Assembly (NCBI RefSeq): GCF_002374855.1
Contig: NZ_NWVC01000002.1
Location: 186,001 to 250,000, forward strand
DNA: 64,000 bases
Direction of reading: 5' to 3'
Source: Sphingomonas adhaesiva
GTDB taxonomy: Bacteria; Pseudomonadota; Alphaproteobacteria; Sphingomonadales; Sphingomonadaceae
This document shows, piece after piece, positions 25,897-34,517 of the stretch (position 1 is the stretch's first letter; each line of letters opens with the position of its first letter). The position numbers and the translations under genes are program-made. Under the pieces are notes generated by a model that made no database searches, was not told where the DNA came from, and saw nothing but the letters and a program-made list of their open reading frames with translations.

Positions 25897-26871
25897 ATGA
25901 TGGGCAAGATGATCGACGGCGTCTGGCACGCCGGCAAGGTAACCGCCGACAGCAAGGACGGCAGCTTCCAGCGGCAGGATGCCGGGTTCCGCGATTGGAT
26001 CACCGCGGATGGCGGGCCGGGGCCGGACGGTCAGGCCGGGCGCCCCGCGGCGGCGGGGCGCTATCACCTCTATGTCAGCTATGCCTGCCCCTGGGCGCAT
26101 CGCGCCCTGGTGGTTCGCGCCCTGAAGCGGCTGGAGCCGCTGATCGACGTGTCGGTGGTCGATCCCGTGATGCTCGACGATGGCTGGACCTTCGCCACGA
26201 CACGCGGCGGCACCGGCGATCCGCTGCACGGCGCCGATTTCCTGTGGCAACTCTACGCCCGCGCGCGCCCCGGCTATACCGGCAAGGTCACCGTGCCCGT
26301 CCTGTGGGACCGGGCAACCGACACGATCGTCAGCAACGAATCGGCGGAGATCATCCGCATGATGAACACCGCCTTCGACCATCTCGGCGCGGCGCCGGGA
26401 GACTTCTATCCCGCCGCGCTGCGCGCCGACATCGACGCGATCAACGCGCCCGTCTACGATGAGGTCAACAACGGCGTCTACAAGGCCGGCTTCGCGACGA
26501 CGCAGGACGCCTATAAGGCCGCCGCAACGCCGCTATTCGCGCGTCTGGACGCGCTCGACTCGCGCCTCACCGACACGGATTGGCTCGTCGGCGGCGTGAT
26601 GACCGAGGCGGATATCCGGCTTTTCACCACGTTGGTGCGCTTCGACGCGGTCTATCACGGGCATTTCAAGTGCAATCGGCGCCGGATTCAGGACTATCCC
26701 GCGCTCGAACGCCATCTGGAAGCGATGCTGGCGATCCCCGACGTCGCCGCCACCGTGCATCTCGACCATATCAAGACGCATTATTACGCCAGCCACCGCG
26801 ATCTGAACCCGCACGGCATCGTGCCGATCGGTCCCGATCTACCGTGGTCGGGGCTGGTCAACGGGGGCTGA
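25897..26871 (+). CDS. Glutathionyl-hydroquinone reductase (YqjG/ECM4-type GST)
   Basis: A 324-residue member of the Xi-class GSTs, which reduce glutathionyl-hydroquinones. The catalytic Cys is in YVSYACPWAHRAL near residue 64, with the diagnostic CPWAHR. Later conserved segments are VPVLWDRATDTIVSNESAEI, NNGVYKAGFATTQDAY, and the tail IKTHYYASHRDLNPHGIVP, which only this class has. Two adjacent ATG codons (25897, 25900) could both serve as start. The long open frame upstream crosses the palindromic element and is not coding. Confidence 0.93.
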   Translation: MMGKMIDGVWHAGKVTADSKDGSFQRQDAGFRDWITADGGPGPDGQAGRPAAAGRYHLYVSYACPWAHRALVVRALKRLEPLIDVSVVDPVMLDDGWTFATTRGGTGDPLHGADFLWQLYARARPGYTGKVTVPVLWDRATDTIVSNESAEIIRMMNTAFDHLGAAPGDFYPAALRADIDAINAPVYDEVNNGVYKAGFATTQDAYKAAATPLFARLDALDSRLTDTDWLVGGVMTEADIRLFTTLVRFDAVYHGHFKCNRRRIQDYPALERHLEAMLAIPDVAATVHLDHIKTHYYASHRDLNPHGIVPIGPDLPWSGLVNGG

Positions 26872-26878
26872 CGCCCCC

Positions 26879-28975
26879 TTATTTGCCCATCAGTTCGCGG
26901 CGCAGGAACGCATCCAGCAGCGCCGCACGCCGCGCATCCTCGGCATGATCGGCGCCGACCGAGTGCCCGCCCTCCAGATATTCGTGGAAATAGACGCGGT
27001 TTCCGTTCGCCTTCAGCAGCGCCGCCAGCTTGCGCGCGTGCCCCGGATGCACCCGGTCGTCCTTGGTCGACAGGTAGAACAGCACCGGCGGATACCGCAC
27101 CCCCGCCTTCACGTTCTGATAGGGGGAATATCTGCGGATGAACGCCCAGTCCGCGGGCTTGTCCGGATCGCCATATTCGTCGATCCACGACGCGCCGGCG
27201 GACAGATGCGTGTATTTCTTCATGTCCTCCAGCGGCGATCCGGCGATCACCGCGCCGTACAGATCGGGGCGCTGCTGCATCGCCACACCTACCAGCAAGC
27301 CGCCGTTCGACCGCCCGGAAATGCCGATCTTCCCCTTCGCCGACACCCCCGTCTTCACCAGATCCTCGGCCACGGCATGCAGGTCGTCGAACACGTTCTG
27401 CCGCTTCTCGCGCAGCCCCGCCTGGTGCCAGCGCGGGCCATATTCGCCCCCGCCGCGCAGATTGGCGAGGACATAGGCGCCGCCCTGCTCGACCCAGAAC
27501 AGCGCCAGCGGCCCCGCGCGATACGGCTGGTCGGTCAGATAGGTCGGCGTCTGCGCGTTCTTGAACCCGCCATAAGCGTGGATCAGCGCCGGGGCCGGCC
27601 GCGCCGCGCCCTTCTTCGTCACCAGGAAATAGGGCACGCGCGTCCCGTCGCGCGACGTCGCGAACCGCTGCACGACGTCGAACTGCGCCGCATCGAACCG
27701 TGCCGGCAACGCCTGCACCGCGCGCGGCGCGGCGCCGCGTTCCACCGCGTACAGCGTCGGCGGGGTCAGCATCCCCTCCACCGTCGCGAACGCCATGTCC
27801 TGCCGCCCCGCGGTCGCCGCCAGATGCACCGTGCTGTTCGCGGGCAGCGCCACCGGCGCCTGTGCCCAGCGCCCGTCGTCCCCGCGTGTCAGCGCCACCA
27901 GCCGCCCCTGCACGTCGTCCAGCAGCTTCACCCACAGCACGCCGTCGCTGGCGGCGACCTCCTCGATCGCCTGCCGCGCGTTCGGCGCCAGCACCAGTTC
28001 GGGCGCGGGCGTGCGTCCCTGCGCCAGGTCGACCAGCGAATAACCGACCAGCGCCCCCGCCGGGATACGTCCCGATGCGCGGTTCAGCTTCACGATCGCC
28101 CGACCGTCGATCACATCCTGCAGGTCGCTTCCCGCCGGCGCCGGCAACTTCGCCAGCCCGCCGCCCGGCAGCAGCAGACGATATTCATGCTCGAAGAACG
28201 TGCGGCCGACGTCGACCAGCGACCAGCGCCGCGCGCCGTCGGCATAGCCCCAGACATCGGCCTCCACGATGCTCGCCGGCGCCTCGAACACCGTCGTCGC
28301 CTGCGCCAGCGGCGTGCCGCGCCGCCACGTCTTCACGATCCGCGGATAGCCCGACGTGGTCAGCGATCCCGCACCCCAGTCGGTCGCGACCAGCAACGTG
28401 TCGCGATCCATCCAGGTCGCGCGGCTCTTCGCCTCCGGCAGCGTGAACCCGCCGTCGACGAACCGCCCGCTTGCCAGGTCGAATTCGCGGATCACCTGCG
28501 CATCGGTCCCGCCGGGGCTGAGCCGCACAAGGCAACGCGCATAGTCCGGCGCCAGGCAGCTGGCGCCATGCCACACCCAGCTCTGCCCTTCCTTGCGGCC
28601 CAGCGCATCGACGTCGATCACCGTCCGCCACTGCGGCTTGCCCGCCAGATAGCCGGGCAGGTCGGCGATCCGCCACAGCCCGCGCGGGTTCTTCGCATCG
28701 CGCCACAGGTTGACGACGCGGTCGCCCAGCACCTCGTCGGGCATCGCGATCTGCGCCTCGTCGTCCAGGATCGCGCGCGCACGCTGGACGTCGCCGGCGT
28801 AGCGCGGGTCCCGGGTCAGCACCGCCTCGGTCTCGGCATTCCACGCCTTCACCTGCCCCAGCGCCCGCGCGCCCTCGATATCCTCCAGCCAGGCATAAGG
28901 GTCCGCGGCGGGGGCGGCGGCGATGGTCATCAGGGGGGCGAGCGGCAACATGGTTGCGGCAAGGAAACGTTTCAT
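26879..28975 (-). CDS. Exported prolyl oligopeptidase family protein (S9)
   Basis: A 698-residue peptidase with a signal peptide (MKRFLAATMLPLAPLMTIAA) starting at ATG 28975. An ATG ten codons upstream would break the signal, so it is rejected. The N-terminal part opens DPYAWLEDIEGARALGQVKA and forms a beta-propeller. The C-terminal alpha/beta-hydrolase has Ser in ISGRSNGGLLVG (about 555), Asp in YLSTKDDRVHPGH (about 640) and His in YLEGGHSVGADH (about 670). It probably cleaves small proline-containing peptides in the periplasm. It is divergent from PPK2, 56 bases apart, and converges with the GST-like gene. Confidence 0.92.
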   Translation of the reverse strand: MKRFLAATMLPLAPLMTIAAAPAADPYAWLEDIEGARALGQVKAWNAETEAVLTRDPRYAGDVQRARAILDDEAQIAMPDEVLGDRVVNLWRDAKNPRGLWRIADLPGYLAGKPQWRTVIDVDALGRKEGQSWVWHGASCLAPDYARCLVRLSPGGTDAQVIREFDLASGRFVDGGFTLPEAKSRATWMDRDTLLVATDWGAGSLTTSGYPRIVKTWRRGTPLAQATTVFEAPASIVEADVWGYADGARRWSLVDVGRTFFEHEYRLLLPGGGLAKLPAPAGSDLQDVIDGRAIVKLNRASGRIPAGALVGYSLVDLAQGRTPAPELVLAPNARQAIEEVAASDGVLWVKLLDDVQGRLVALTRGDDGRWAQAPVALPANSTVHLAATAGRQDMAFATVEGMLTPPTLYAVERGAAPRAVQALPARFDAAQFDVVQRFATSRDGTRVPYFLVTKKGAARPAPALIHAYGGFKNAQTPTYLTDQPYRAGPLALFWVEQGGAYVLANLRGGGEYGPRWHQAGLREKRQNVFDDLHAVAEDLVKTGVSAKGKIGISGRSNGGLLVGVAMQQRPDLYGAVIAGSPLEDMKKYTHLSAGASWIDEYGDPDKPADWAFIRRYSPYQNVKAGVRYPPVLFYLSTKDDRVHPGHARKLAALLKANGNRVYFHEYLEGGHSVGADHAEDARRAALLDAFLRRELMGK

Positions 28976-29031
28976 GTCCTTATGCGTAGCTTCGGCAACG
29001 ACCACTCACAAGTTGATCGAAAGGCACCCGA

Positions 29032-29781
29032 TTGGCGCAGCACCCCGAAGATGACGACGCGCTCCAGCTGGGGCTGGTGCGGATGCAGCAGGCGATGGCC
29101 GCTGACGGCAGCCGCGCGGTGGTGGTGCTGGAAGGGCGCGACGCGGCGGGCAAGGACGGAACGATCCGCGCCGTCACCCGCCACCTGTCGGTGCGCAACA
29201 CGCGCGTCGTCGCGCTGCCCAAGCCCAATGACCGCGAGCGGACGCAATGGTTCTTCCAGCGGTACGCCGCGCATCTGCCCTCGGCGGGCGAGCTCGTGAT
29301 CTTCAACCGCAGCTGGTACAATCGCGCCGGGGTGGAGGTGGTCAACGGCTTCTCCACGCCGGAGGAACAGGCGCAATTCCTGCGCGACGCGCCCGATTTC
29401 GAACGGATGCTGGTGGAAAGCGGCATCCGGCTGGTCAAGCTGTGGCTTGATATCGGCCGAAAGGAGCAGAAGAAGCGCCTCGACAAGCGCCGCACCGATC
29501 CGCTCAAGGCGCTGAAACTGTCCGATCTCGATGCGGTCGCGCAGAAGAAGTGGCGCGAATATTCGGCGGCGCGCGACACGATGCTGGACCGCACGCACAA
29601 TCCGATCGCGCCGTGGACCTGCGTGCATGCCGACCACAAGAAACCGGCCCGCGCCGCGATCATCCGCCACCTGCTCCACACGCTGGCCCCGGCGGAGGTG
29701 GCGGGCGAGATTGACCTGCCCGATCCCGAGATCCTGTTCCCCTACGATCCCGACACAGCGCAGGACCGGCTGGCGCGGTGA
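29032..29781 (+). CDS. ppk2: Polyphosphate kinase 2
   Basis: A 249-residue PPK2-type enzyme, which uses polyphosphate to phosphorylate nucleoside mono- or diphosphates. It contains Walker A EGRDAAGKDGTIRAV, the lid/Walker B segment LVIFNRSWYNRAGVEVV, and KLWLDIGRKEQKKRLDKR. The C-terminus has WTCVHADHKKPARAAII. Length fits a single-domain class I/III PPK2, but the class cannot be decided by eye. It begins at a TTG (29032) with GAAAGG about 8 bases ahead. No ATG is available near the family N-terminus. Confidence 0.92.
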   Translation: MAQHPEDDDALQLGLVRMQQAMAADGSRAVVVLEGRDAAGKDGTIRAVTRHLSVRNTRVVALPKPNDRERTQWFFQRYAAHLPSAGELVIFNRSWYNRAGVEVVNGFSTPEEQAQFLRDAPDFERMLVESGIRLVKLWLDIGRKEQKKRLDKRRTDPLKALKLSDLDAVAQKKWREYSAARDTMLDRTHNPIAPWTCVHADHKKPARAAIIRHLLHTLAPAEVAGEIDLPDPEILFPYDPDTAQDRLAR

Positions 29782-29788
29782 CGCGCGC

Positions 29789-30211
29789 TCAACCGCCCGG
29801 CTTGCCGACCAGCGGGACGATCGCACCGGCGATATTCGCGCCGACGTGGCGGTCATAGGCAAGCCAGGCGGTGGTCACCGCGATCGCCCACAACAGGCTG
29901 AACAGCGACCCGACCAGGAAATATTCCGCGGGCAGCTGCTTATCCAGTTCCTTGAAGCGCGCGATTGTCTTCAGCGCAATCACCGCCGCCACTGCTTCCC
30001 AGCTGTGCACGACCAGCCCGATCGCGATTACCAACCGCTCCAGCGCTCCGATATAGCGCCCCGCCGCGGCGGTCGATTGCGCCACCCCCGCCATCGCATC
30101 ACGCAGTCCGATCAGGTTGACCATCAGGCGGCACGCCCAGTTGCCGGTCATCGTCAGCAGCAGCAGCGCCACCCCGCTATAGGCGAGCGCATGGATCACC
30201 GCCCCGGTCAT
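29789..30211 (-). CDS. Membrane protein coupled to SatD-like gene
   Basis: A 140-residue protein with about four hydrophobic segments (HALAYSGVALLLLTMTGNW, LERLVIAIGLVVHSWEAVAA, AEYFLVGSLFSLLWAIAVTT and a weak C-terminal one). Its ATG overlaps the stop of the SatD-like gene (ATGA), so the two are co-translated. In other bacteria SatD is often followed by a membrane partner (SatE or DUF3307 type). I infer that role by position and cannot show homology by eye. Confidence 0.6.
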   Translation of the reverse strand: MTGAVIHALAYSGVALLLLTMTGNWACRLMVNLIGLRDAMAGVAQSTAAAGRYIGALERLVIAIGLVVHSWEAVAAVIALKTIARFKELDKQLPAEYFLVGSLFSLLWAIAVTTAWLAYDRHVGANIAGAIVPLVGKPGG

Positions 30212-30867
30212 GGCCGGTCATCCCATCCGAAATCGATCGACGACAGAGTGTTGCCGACCGCTTCCCACAGCAACTGGTACGCATCGTTCTGCCCGGCGGT
30301 GCGCACCTTGTAGACGCTGTGCGTCGATACCCCGCGCCGCGCCGCGATCTCCTCCACGCTGCTGCCGTCCAGCGTGGCCAGGATGTCCTCGCGCTGTCGC
30401 GCGGTCCAGCGCCGCTCGATTGCGGTCAGCCCCGCACCCATCGCCAGCAGGTTCAGCTCGTCCTTGGGCCGGCGGTTCAGCGCGAACAGGTACAGGCTGG
30501 TATCGCGCTTGCGATCCAGCATCGACCGCGCCCGAGCCAGCCCGTCGCCCATCATGTTCCACGCGCGGTCGGGGTTGACCGGGGTGTCGATGGCCACTTC
30601 ACCCACCAGCACGCGGCACGCCACGTCCTGCGCCATCAACGCGAAGCGGACGCGACGGGCGATGCGGATCGCGTCGGCCAGCGTTTCGGCCAGTCCCTGG
30701 AACTCGTCACCCAACGTGATCGTCAGCGGGGAGACGAGCGTCGCGCGCTGTGCCGCGTTCACGTCGTCGATGGCGGCGTTGAACACGCGATGCAGCGCAC
30801 GCCGCGACGTCGCGGCTTCGCTGGCGACCAGATCGCCCATGACGACGGCATAGGTGCGTGATTCCAC
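30208..30867 (-). CDS. SatD family protein with C-terminal helix-turn-helix
   Basis: A 219-residue cytosolic protein. The N-terminus YAVVMGDLVASEAATSRRAL, the segment SPLTITLGDEFQGLAETLAD, and AWNMMGDGLARARSML fit the SatD family, originally described near acid-tolerance genes in Streptococcus but of unknown biochemistry. Residues about 165-205 (TARQREDILATLDGSSVEEI, then SVYKVRTAGQND) look like a sigma-region-4 type helix-turn-helix. It could therefore bind DNA. The start is GTG 30867. The leader holds a set of mutually exclusive hairpins (30909-30943). It overlaps its membrane-protein partner. Confidence 0.7.
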   Translation of the reverse strand: MESRTYAVVMGDLVASEAATSRRALHRVFNAAIDDVNAAQRATLVSPLTITLGDEFQGLAETLADAIRIARRVRFALMAQDVACRVLVGEVAIDTPVNPDRAWNMMGDGLARARSMLDRKRDTSLYLFALNRRPKDELNLLAMGAGLTAIERRWTARQREDILATLDGSSVEEIAARRGVSTHSVYKVRTAGQNDAYQLLWEAVGNTLSSIDFGWDDRP

Positions 30868-30908
30868 CCGGCCAATCTACCTGACCGCGCTAGCAATTCA
30901 ACCACATT

Positions 30909-30943
30909 CGGGTCATATCATAAAATGACCCGTTTGCGGGTCA
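30909..30943 (-). terminator. nadA terminator with a third competing arm ahead of satD-like gene
   Basis: On the minus strand the nadA stop codon begins the stem TGACCCG-CAAA-CGGGTCA followed by TTTTAT, a small intrinsic terminator (30926-30943). The middle arm can pair instead with ATGACCCG (30909-30916), giving an 8-bp stem with an 8-base loop. The two hairpins exclude each other, as in attenuators. Confidence 0.7.
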
Positions 30944-31939
30944 GTCGCCCGTTACCTTCGCGGGACCGAGATCGCCCTGCCCCACCGTGCCCCCGGCCAT
31001 CGCCAGCATCGCGTCGAGGCTGTTCTTCGCACGCAGCCGCAGGTCTTCCTCGATCTCGATTCGCGGCGTCAGGTCGCGCAGCGCGACGTAGAGCTTCTCC
31101 AGCGTGTTCAGCGCCATGTACGGGCAGATGTTGCAGTTGCAATTGCCGTCCGCGCCCGGCGCGCCGATGAACGTCTTGTTCGGCAGCGCCTTTTCCATCT
31201 GGTGGATGATGTGCGGCTCGGTCGCGACGATCAACGTATCGCCGGTCATCGCATAGGCATATTCCAGGATGCCGCGTGTCGATCCGACATAATCGGCATG
31301 GTCCAGGATCACCGCCGGACATTCCGGGTGCGCCGCGATCGGCGCGTCGGGGTGCTGGGCGCGCAGCTTGAGCAGTTCGGTTTCGCTGAACGCCTCGTGC
31401 ACGATGCACACGCCCGGCCACAGGATCAGGTCGCGCCCGGTCTTGCGCGCCAGATAGCCGCCCAGATTGCGGTCGGGGCCGAAGATGATCGGCTTGTCCG
31501 CCGGGATCTGGCTCAGGATCTTCTCCGCCGAGGACGACGTGACGATCACGTCCGACAGCGCCTTCACCGCCGCGGAGCAGTTGATGTACGTCAGCGCGAT
31601 CGCATCGGGATGCTGCGCGCGGAATGCGGCGAATTGTTCGGGCGGGCAGCTGTCCTCCAGCGAACAGCCGGCGTCCATGTCGGGCAGCACGACGATTTTC
31701 TGCGGCGACAGGATCTTGGCCGTCTCCGCCATGAACCGCACCCCGCAAAAGGCGATGACGTCCGCGTCCGTCGCCTGCGCCTTGCGACTGAGGTCCAGGC
31801 TGTCGCCGACGAAATCGGCCAGATCCTGGATCTCGGGCTTCTGATAATAATGCGCCAGGATCACCGCGTTGCGCTCCTTGCGGAGGCGGTCGATCTCGGC
31901 ACGCAGGTCGAGGCCCTTGAGGCTGGTCGGCTGTTCCAT
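30941..31939 (-). CDS. nadA: Quinolinate synthase NadA
   Basis: A 332-residue [4Fe-4S] enzyme that condenses iminoaspartate with dihydroxyacetone phosphate to make quinolinate for NAD synthesis. Motifs include [60 protein letters not shown], and the cluster region [15 protein letters not shown] near the C-terminus. The conserved cysteines are present. Length is normal for the longer NadA form without an N-terminal extension. NadB and NadC are not adjacent. Its stop codon is part of the terminator stem, and satD-like gene follows 73 bases downstream. Confidence 0.95.
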   Translation of the reverse strand: MEQPTSLKGLDLRAEIDRLRKERNAVILAHYYQKPEIQDLADFVGDSLDLSRKAQATDADVIAFCGVRFMAETAKILSPQKIVVLPDMDAGCSLEDSCPPEQFAAFRAQHPDAIALTYINCSAAVKALSDVIVTSSSAEKILSQIPADKPIIFGPDRNLGGYLARKTGRDLILWPGVCIVHEAFSETELLKLRAQHPDAPIAAHPECPAVILDHADYVGSTRGILEYAYAMTGDTLIVATEPHIIHQMEKALPNKTFIGAPGADGNCNCNICPYMALNTLEKLYVALRDLTPRIEIEEDLRLRAKNSLDAMLAMAGGTVGQGDLGPAKVTGD

Positions 31940-31985
31940 GCGCGTCAGATGGACACCTTTGGTGACGCGATCAAGGCAATGTGCG

Positions 31986-32780
31986 TCACGGCAGCGGCGG
32001 GAACGGCGGATAGGCCAGCGGATCGACCGCCGCGCCCGGCGTTCCGGCGGCGATCGCCATGGCCGCCGCCACCCCCGGCACCCCGCGTCCGCTCAGCTCG
32101 ATCAGGACGTGCGTCAGCGTGATCGCGCCCATCCCCCACCACCATGCCGGATGCACCGCGCCGCGCGTCCGCCGGTCGTACAGCGCGCCCGCGACCGGGA
32201 TCGCCAGCAGCGTGGGAAACACCGCCAGCCCGGCATAGGGGATCAGCAACGGCAGCGGCAACAGCCGCCCGAACGCCGGCCCCATGATCGCCGACATCGC
32301 GCTCGCCATCAGCCGGCGGTGCCATTCGGTGCGCCGCCGCATCCGTACCGCCGCCCCGGCCAGCGCCAGGAACGCGACCAGCGCCAGCACGTCCATCGCC
32401 ACGAAATAGGCCGGCGTAAAGAAGAACGGCACCCGCCCCGCGCGGACCAGCATCGCGACAGTCATCGGGCCGACCACCGCCATCCCCACCATCCAGCCGA
32501 CCGCCACCCAGCCTAGCGTCCGGTGCCCGCGCAATGCCCCCGCGGCGACCAGGATGTTCTGGCACAGGTACAGCATCACCCAGCCGAAGAAGACGATCGC
32601 GTGCAGGTGGACATGCCATGGCGCGGCGAACGTCGACCGCCCCAACGCCGCCTGTATCGAAAAGGCGGCGATATTCACCACCGCGACCACGATCGCGATC
32701 GTCAGGAAGAAACGATGATCGCGTGCCGGCCGCCGCATTGCCGGCCCCGCACCACGCACATCGGATATATCGGTCGCCAT
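31986..32780 (-). CDS. Multi-spanning inner-membrane protein, unknown
   Basis: A 264-residue protein with about seven hydrophobic helices. It starts at ATG 32780; an upstream in-frame ATG at 32822 lacks support. Conserved-looking histidines ([42 protein letters not shown]) lie at helix edges, as in small heme or metal membrane proteins such as the DUF2306 group. I cannot confirm a family. It lies upstream of nadA in the same direction, with 46 bases between. Confidence 0.6.
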   Translation of the reverse strand: MATDISDVRGAGPAMRRPARDHRFFLTIAIVVAVVNIAAFSIQAALGRSTFAAPWHVHLHAIVFFGWVMLYLCQNILVAAGALRGHRTLGWVAVGWMVGMAVVGPMTVAMLVRAGRVPFFFTPAYFVAMDVLALVAFLALAGAAVRMRRRTEWHRRLMASAMSAIMGPAFGRLLPLPLLIPYAGLAVFPTLLAIPVAGALYDRRTRGAVHPAWWWGMGAITLTHVLIELSGRGVPGVAAAMAIAAGTPGAAVDPLAYPPFPPLP

Positions 32781-32850
32781 CGGACAAGCCCCCCAGCCGT
32801 CGCCGCTGGCAGCCTTATACACGCGTCATGCGCGCCCCTCAATCGGGGGA

Positions 32851-33558
32851 TCAGCCGGCGTTGCCCAGCACCTCCTCCAGCGATCGCGTCAGGTCCCAGC
32901 GCGTATCGTCGGCCCCGCGCGGCTCCCCGGCGAAACGAACCGTCACCGTCACCGGCAGTCCCGCCGCGCGCAACGTGCCGCCGAACAGCTGCGCCAGCGC
33001 GGCACGGCCGTTCTCGCGCGCCTTGCGCATGTTCTCGGGCGACTGAGCCGATGCCTCGACGCTGCGCGCCGCGGACAGGGAGGCACGCCGCTGCAATTCG
33101 GTCATCGCGGCGCGCGACACGAACAAGCCGCTGGTCTGGTCGATCGTCACATTCGCCTCGTCCACGTTCGGGTGGCCGACGGTGATGTCGGGCACCTCCA
33201 CCAGCAGCGTCTTCGCCTTGGCATCATAGCGAAAATCGGACGGATCGAGCGTTCGCAGGTCGACGAAATAATCGACCTCGAACGGCGCCTTCACCACCCG
33301 GCTCGACGGCAGCCAGCCCCACAGCCGGCTGGTCGAACCGGTCGCCTGTACCGTTCCCGACAGGCGGCTGACCCGCAATTCGCTGCTGCCGTACAGCCGC
33401 CCCGCGACGACCCGCGCCACCGCGACGCCATTGTCGTCGGTCGTAACGGTATAGTCGCGGGTGAAGCGCCGATACGCCGCCAGCGATCCCAGCACGATCG
33501 CCACCGCCACCGCGGCGCCGATCAGCAGCCGCCCCAGCCCGGTCAGGTGCGTGCTCAC
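32851..33558 (-). CDS. DUF4230 family membrane-anchored protein
   Basis: A 235-residue protein with one N-terminal membrane helix (GRLLIGAAVAVAIVLGSLAA). The C-terminal beta-rich domain has the DUF4230 flavour: VKAPFEVDYFVDLRTLDPSD, TLLVEVPDITVGHPNVDEAN. The domain is probably periplasmic, from the basic side of the helix. Function unknown. It starts at GTG 33558, overlapping the stop of the metallo-hydrolase gene (GTGA), so both come from one message. Confidence 0.72.
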   Translation of the reverse strand: MSTHLTGLGRLLIGAAVAVAIVLGSLAAYRRFTRDYTVTTDDNGVAVARVVAGRLYGSSELRVSRLSGTVQATGSTSRLWGWLPSSRVVKAPFEVDYFVDLRTLDPSDFRYDAKAKTLLVEVPDITVGHPNVDEANVTIDQTSGLFVSRAAMTELQRRASLSAARSVEASAQSPENMRKARENGRAALAQLFGGTLRAAGLPVTVTVRFAGEPRGADDTRWDLTRSLEEVLGNAG

Positions 33559-34430
33559 GCCGCCACCGCGCGCCACGCCTCGCCATCCGCGGCGACCAGC
33601 CCGCGGCGTTCCAGGTCGATCAGATGCGCCAGCACCGATCGCTCCGCCGCGCCGAACAGCCGCGGGTCCAGCCCCGCGTACATCCGCTCGACCATCGCCG
33701 GGATCGCGCGTGGCGCCTCGCCCAGCAGGCGCAGGATCTGCCCCTCGCGCTGCTTGCGATGCCCCAGCATCCCGCGCACCAGCCGCTCGGGCCGGTCGAT
33801 CTCCGGCCCGTGGCCGGGATAATAGACACGATCGTCGCGCCCGATCAGCTTTTCCAGGCTGGCCATATAATCGGTCATGTCGCCGTCGGGGGGCGACACC
33901 ACGCTGGTCGACCAGCCCATCACATGATCGCCCGAAAACAGCGCGCGCGTTTCGGGCAGCGCGAAGGCAAGGTGGTTTTTCGTATGCCCGGGCGTCGCGA
34001 TCGCGGTCAGCGTCCATCCCGTCCCCGATACGCTGTCCCCTTCCGCCATCACCCGGTCGGGCGCGTAATCGGGATCGAACGCGTCGTCGGCGCGCGGGCC
34101 GTCGTCGCTGAGCGCGAAGGGCGCGGCGCCGACGATCGGCGCGCCGGTCGCCTCCTTCAGCGCGCGCGCGCCGGGGGAATGATCGCGGTGATGGTGGGTG
34201 ATGACGATCGCCACCACCGGCCGCGCCGCGATCACCGTCATCAATGCCTCATGGTGCGCCGCGTCGGCGGGGCCGGGGTCGATGATCGCGACGTCGTCGA
34301 TCCCGACGATATGCGTCTGCGTGCCGGTATAGGTATAGGGCGACGCATTGGGCGCCAGCACCCGCGTCACCAGCGGCTCCAGCGTCATCGGCACGCCGGC
34401 GGGGGAATCCTTTGCCATCGCGTCCGACAT
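33555..34430 (-). CDS. MBL-fold metallo-hydrolase (LACTB2-like)
   Basis: A protein of about 291 residues with the zinc signature THHHRDHSPGARALK near residue 80, further ligands in ATPGHTKNHLAF and LFSGDHVMGW, and VYYPGHGPEI. The C-terminal segment (about 225-285) looks like the winged-helix tail of LACTB2-type enzymes, which include endoribonucleases and thioesterase-like hydrolases. The ATG at 34430 is chosen; an in-frame ATG at 34418 is an alternative. Its ribosome site would lie inside a strong hairpin (34437-34470). Downstream it overlaps the DUF4230 gene. Confidence 0.85.
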   Translation of the reverse strand: MSDAMAKDSPAGVPMTLEPLVTRVLAPNASPYTYTGTQTHIVGIDDVAIIDPGPADAAHHEALMTVIAARPVVAIVITHHHRDHSPGARALKEATGAPIVGAAPFALSDDGPRADDAFDPDYAPDRVMAEGDSVSGTGWTLTAIATPGHTKNHLAFALPETRALFSGDHVMGWSTSVVSPPDGDMTDYMASLEKLIGRDDRVYYPGHGPEIDRPERLVRGMLGHRKQREGQILRLLGEAPRAIPAMVERMYAGLDPRLFGAAERSVLAHLIDLERRGLVAADGEAWRAVAA

Positions 34431-34436
34431 GGCGAA

Positions 34437-34509
34437 CCCGCCCCCCGCGCGCAAGGGCGTGGGGGGCGGGCAACTATCGCCGGCCGTACGAGGGTCAGGC
34501 ACGGCCGGC
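34437..34509 (-). promoter_or_regulatory. Two GC-rich hairpins between the BlaR-like and MBL genes
   Basis: After the BlaR-like stop, the minus strand has a perfect 9-bp stem (GCCGGCCGT / ACGGCCGGC, 34479-34509). It is followed by a 14-bp stem with one G-U pair (arms 34457-34470 and 34437-34450), ending 6 bases before the MBL start codon. Neither has a T tract. The second could hide the ribosome site or block read-through. Confidence 0.55.
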
Positions 34510-34517
34510 GGAAGACC

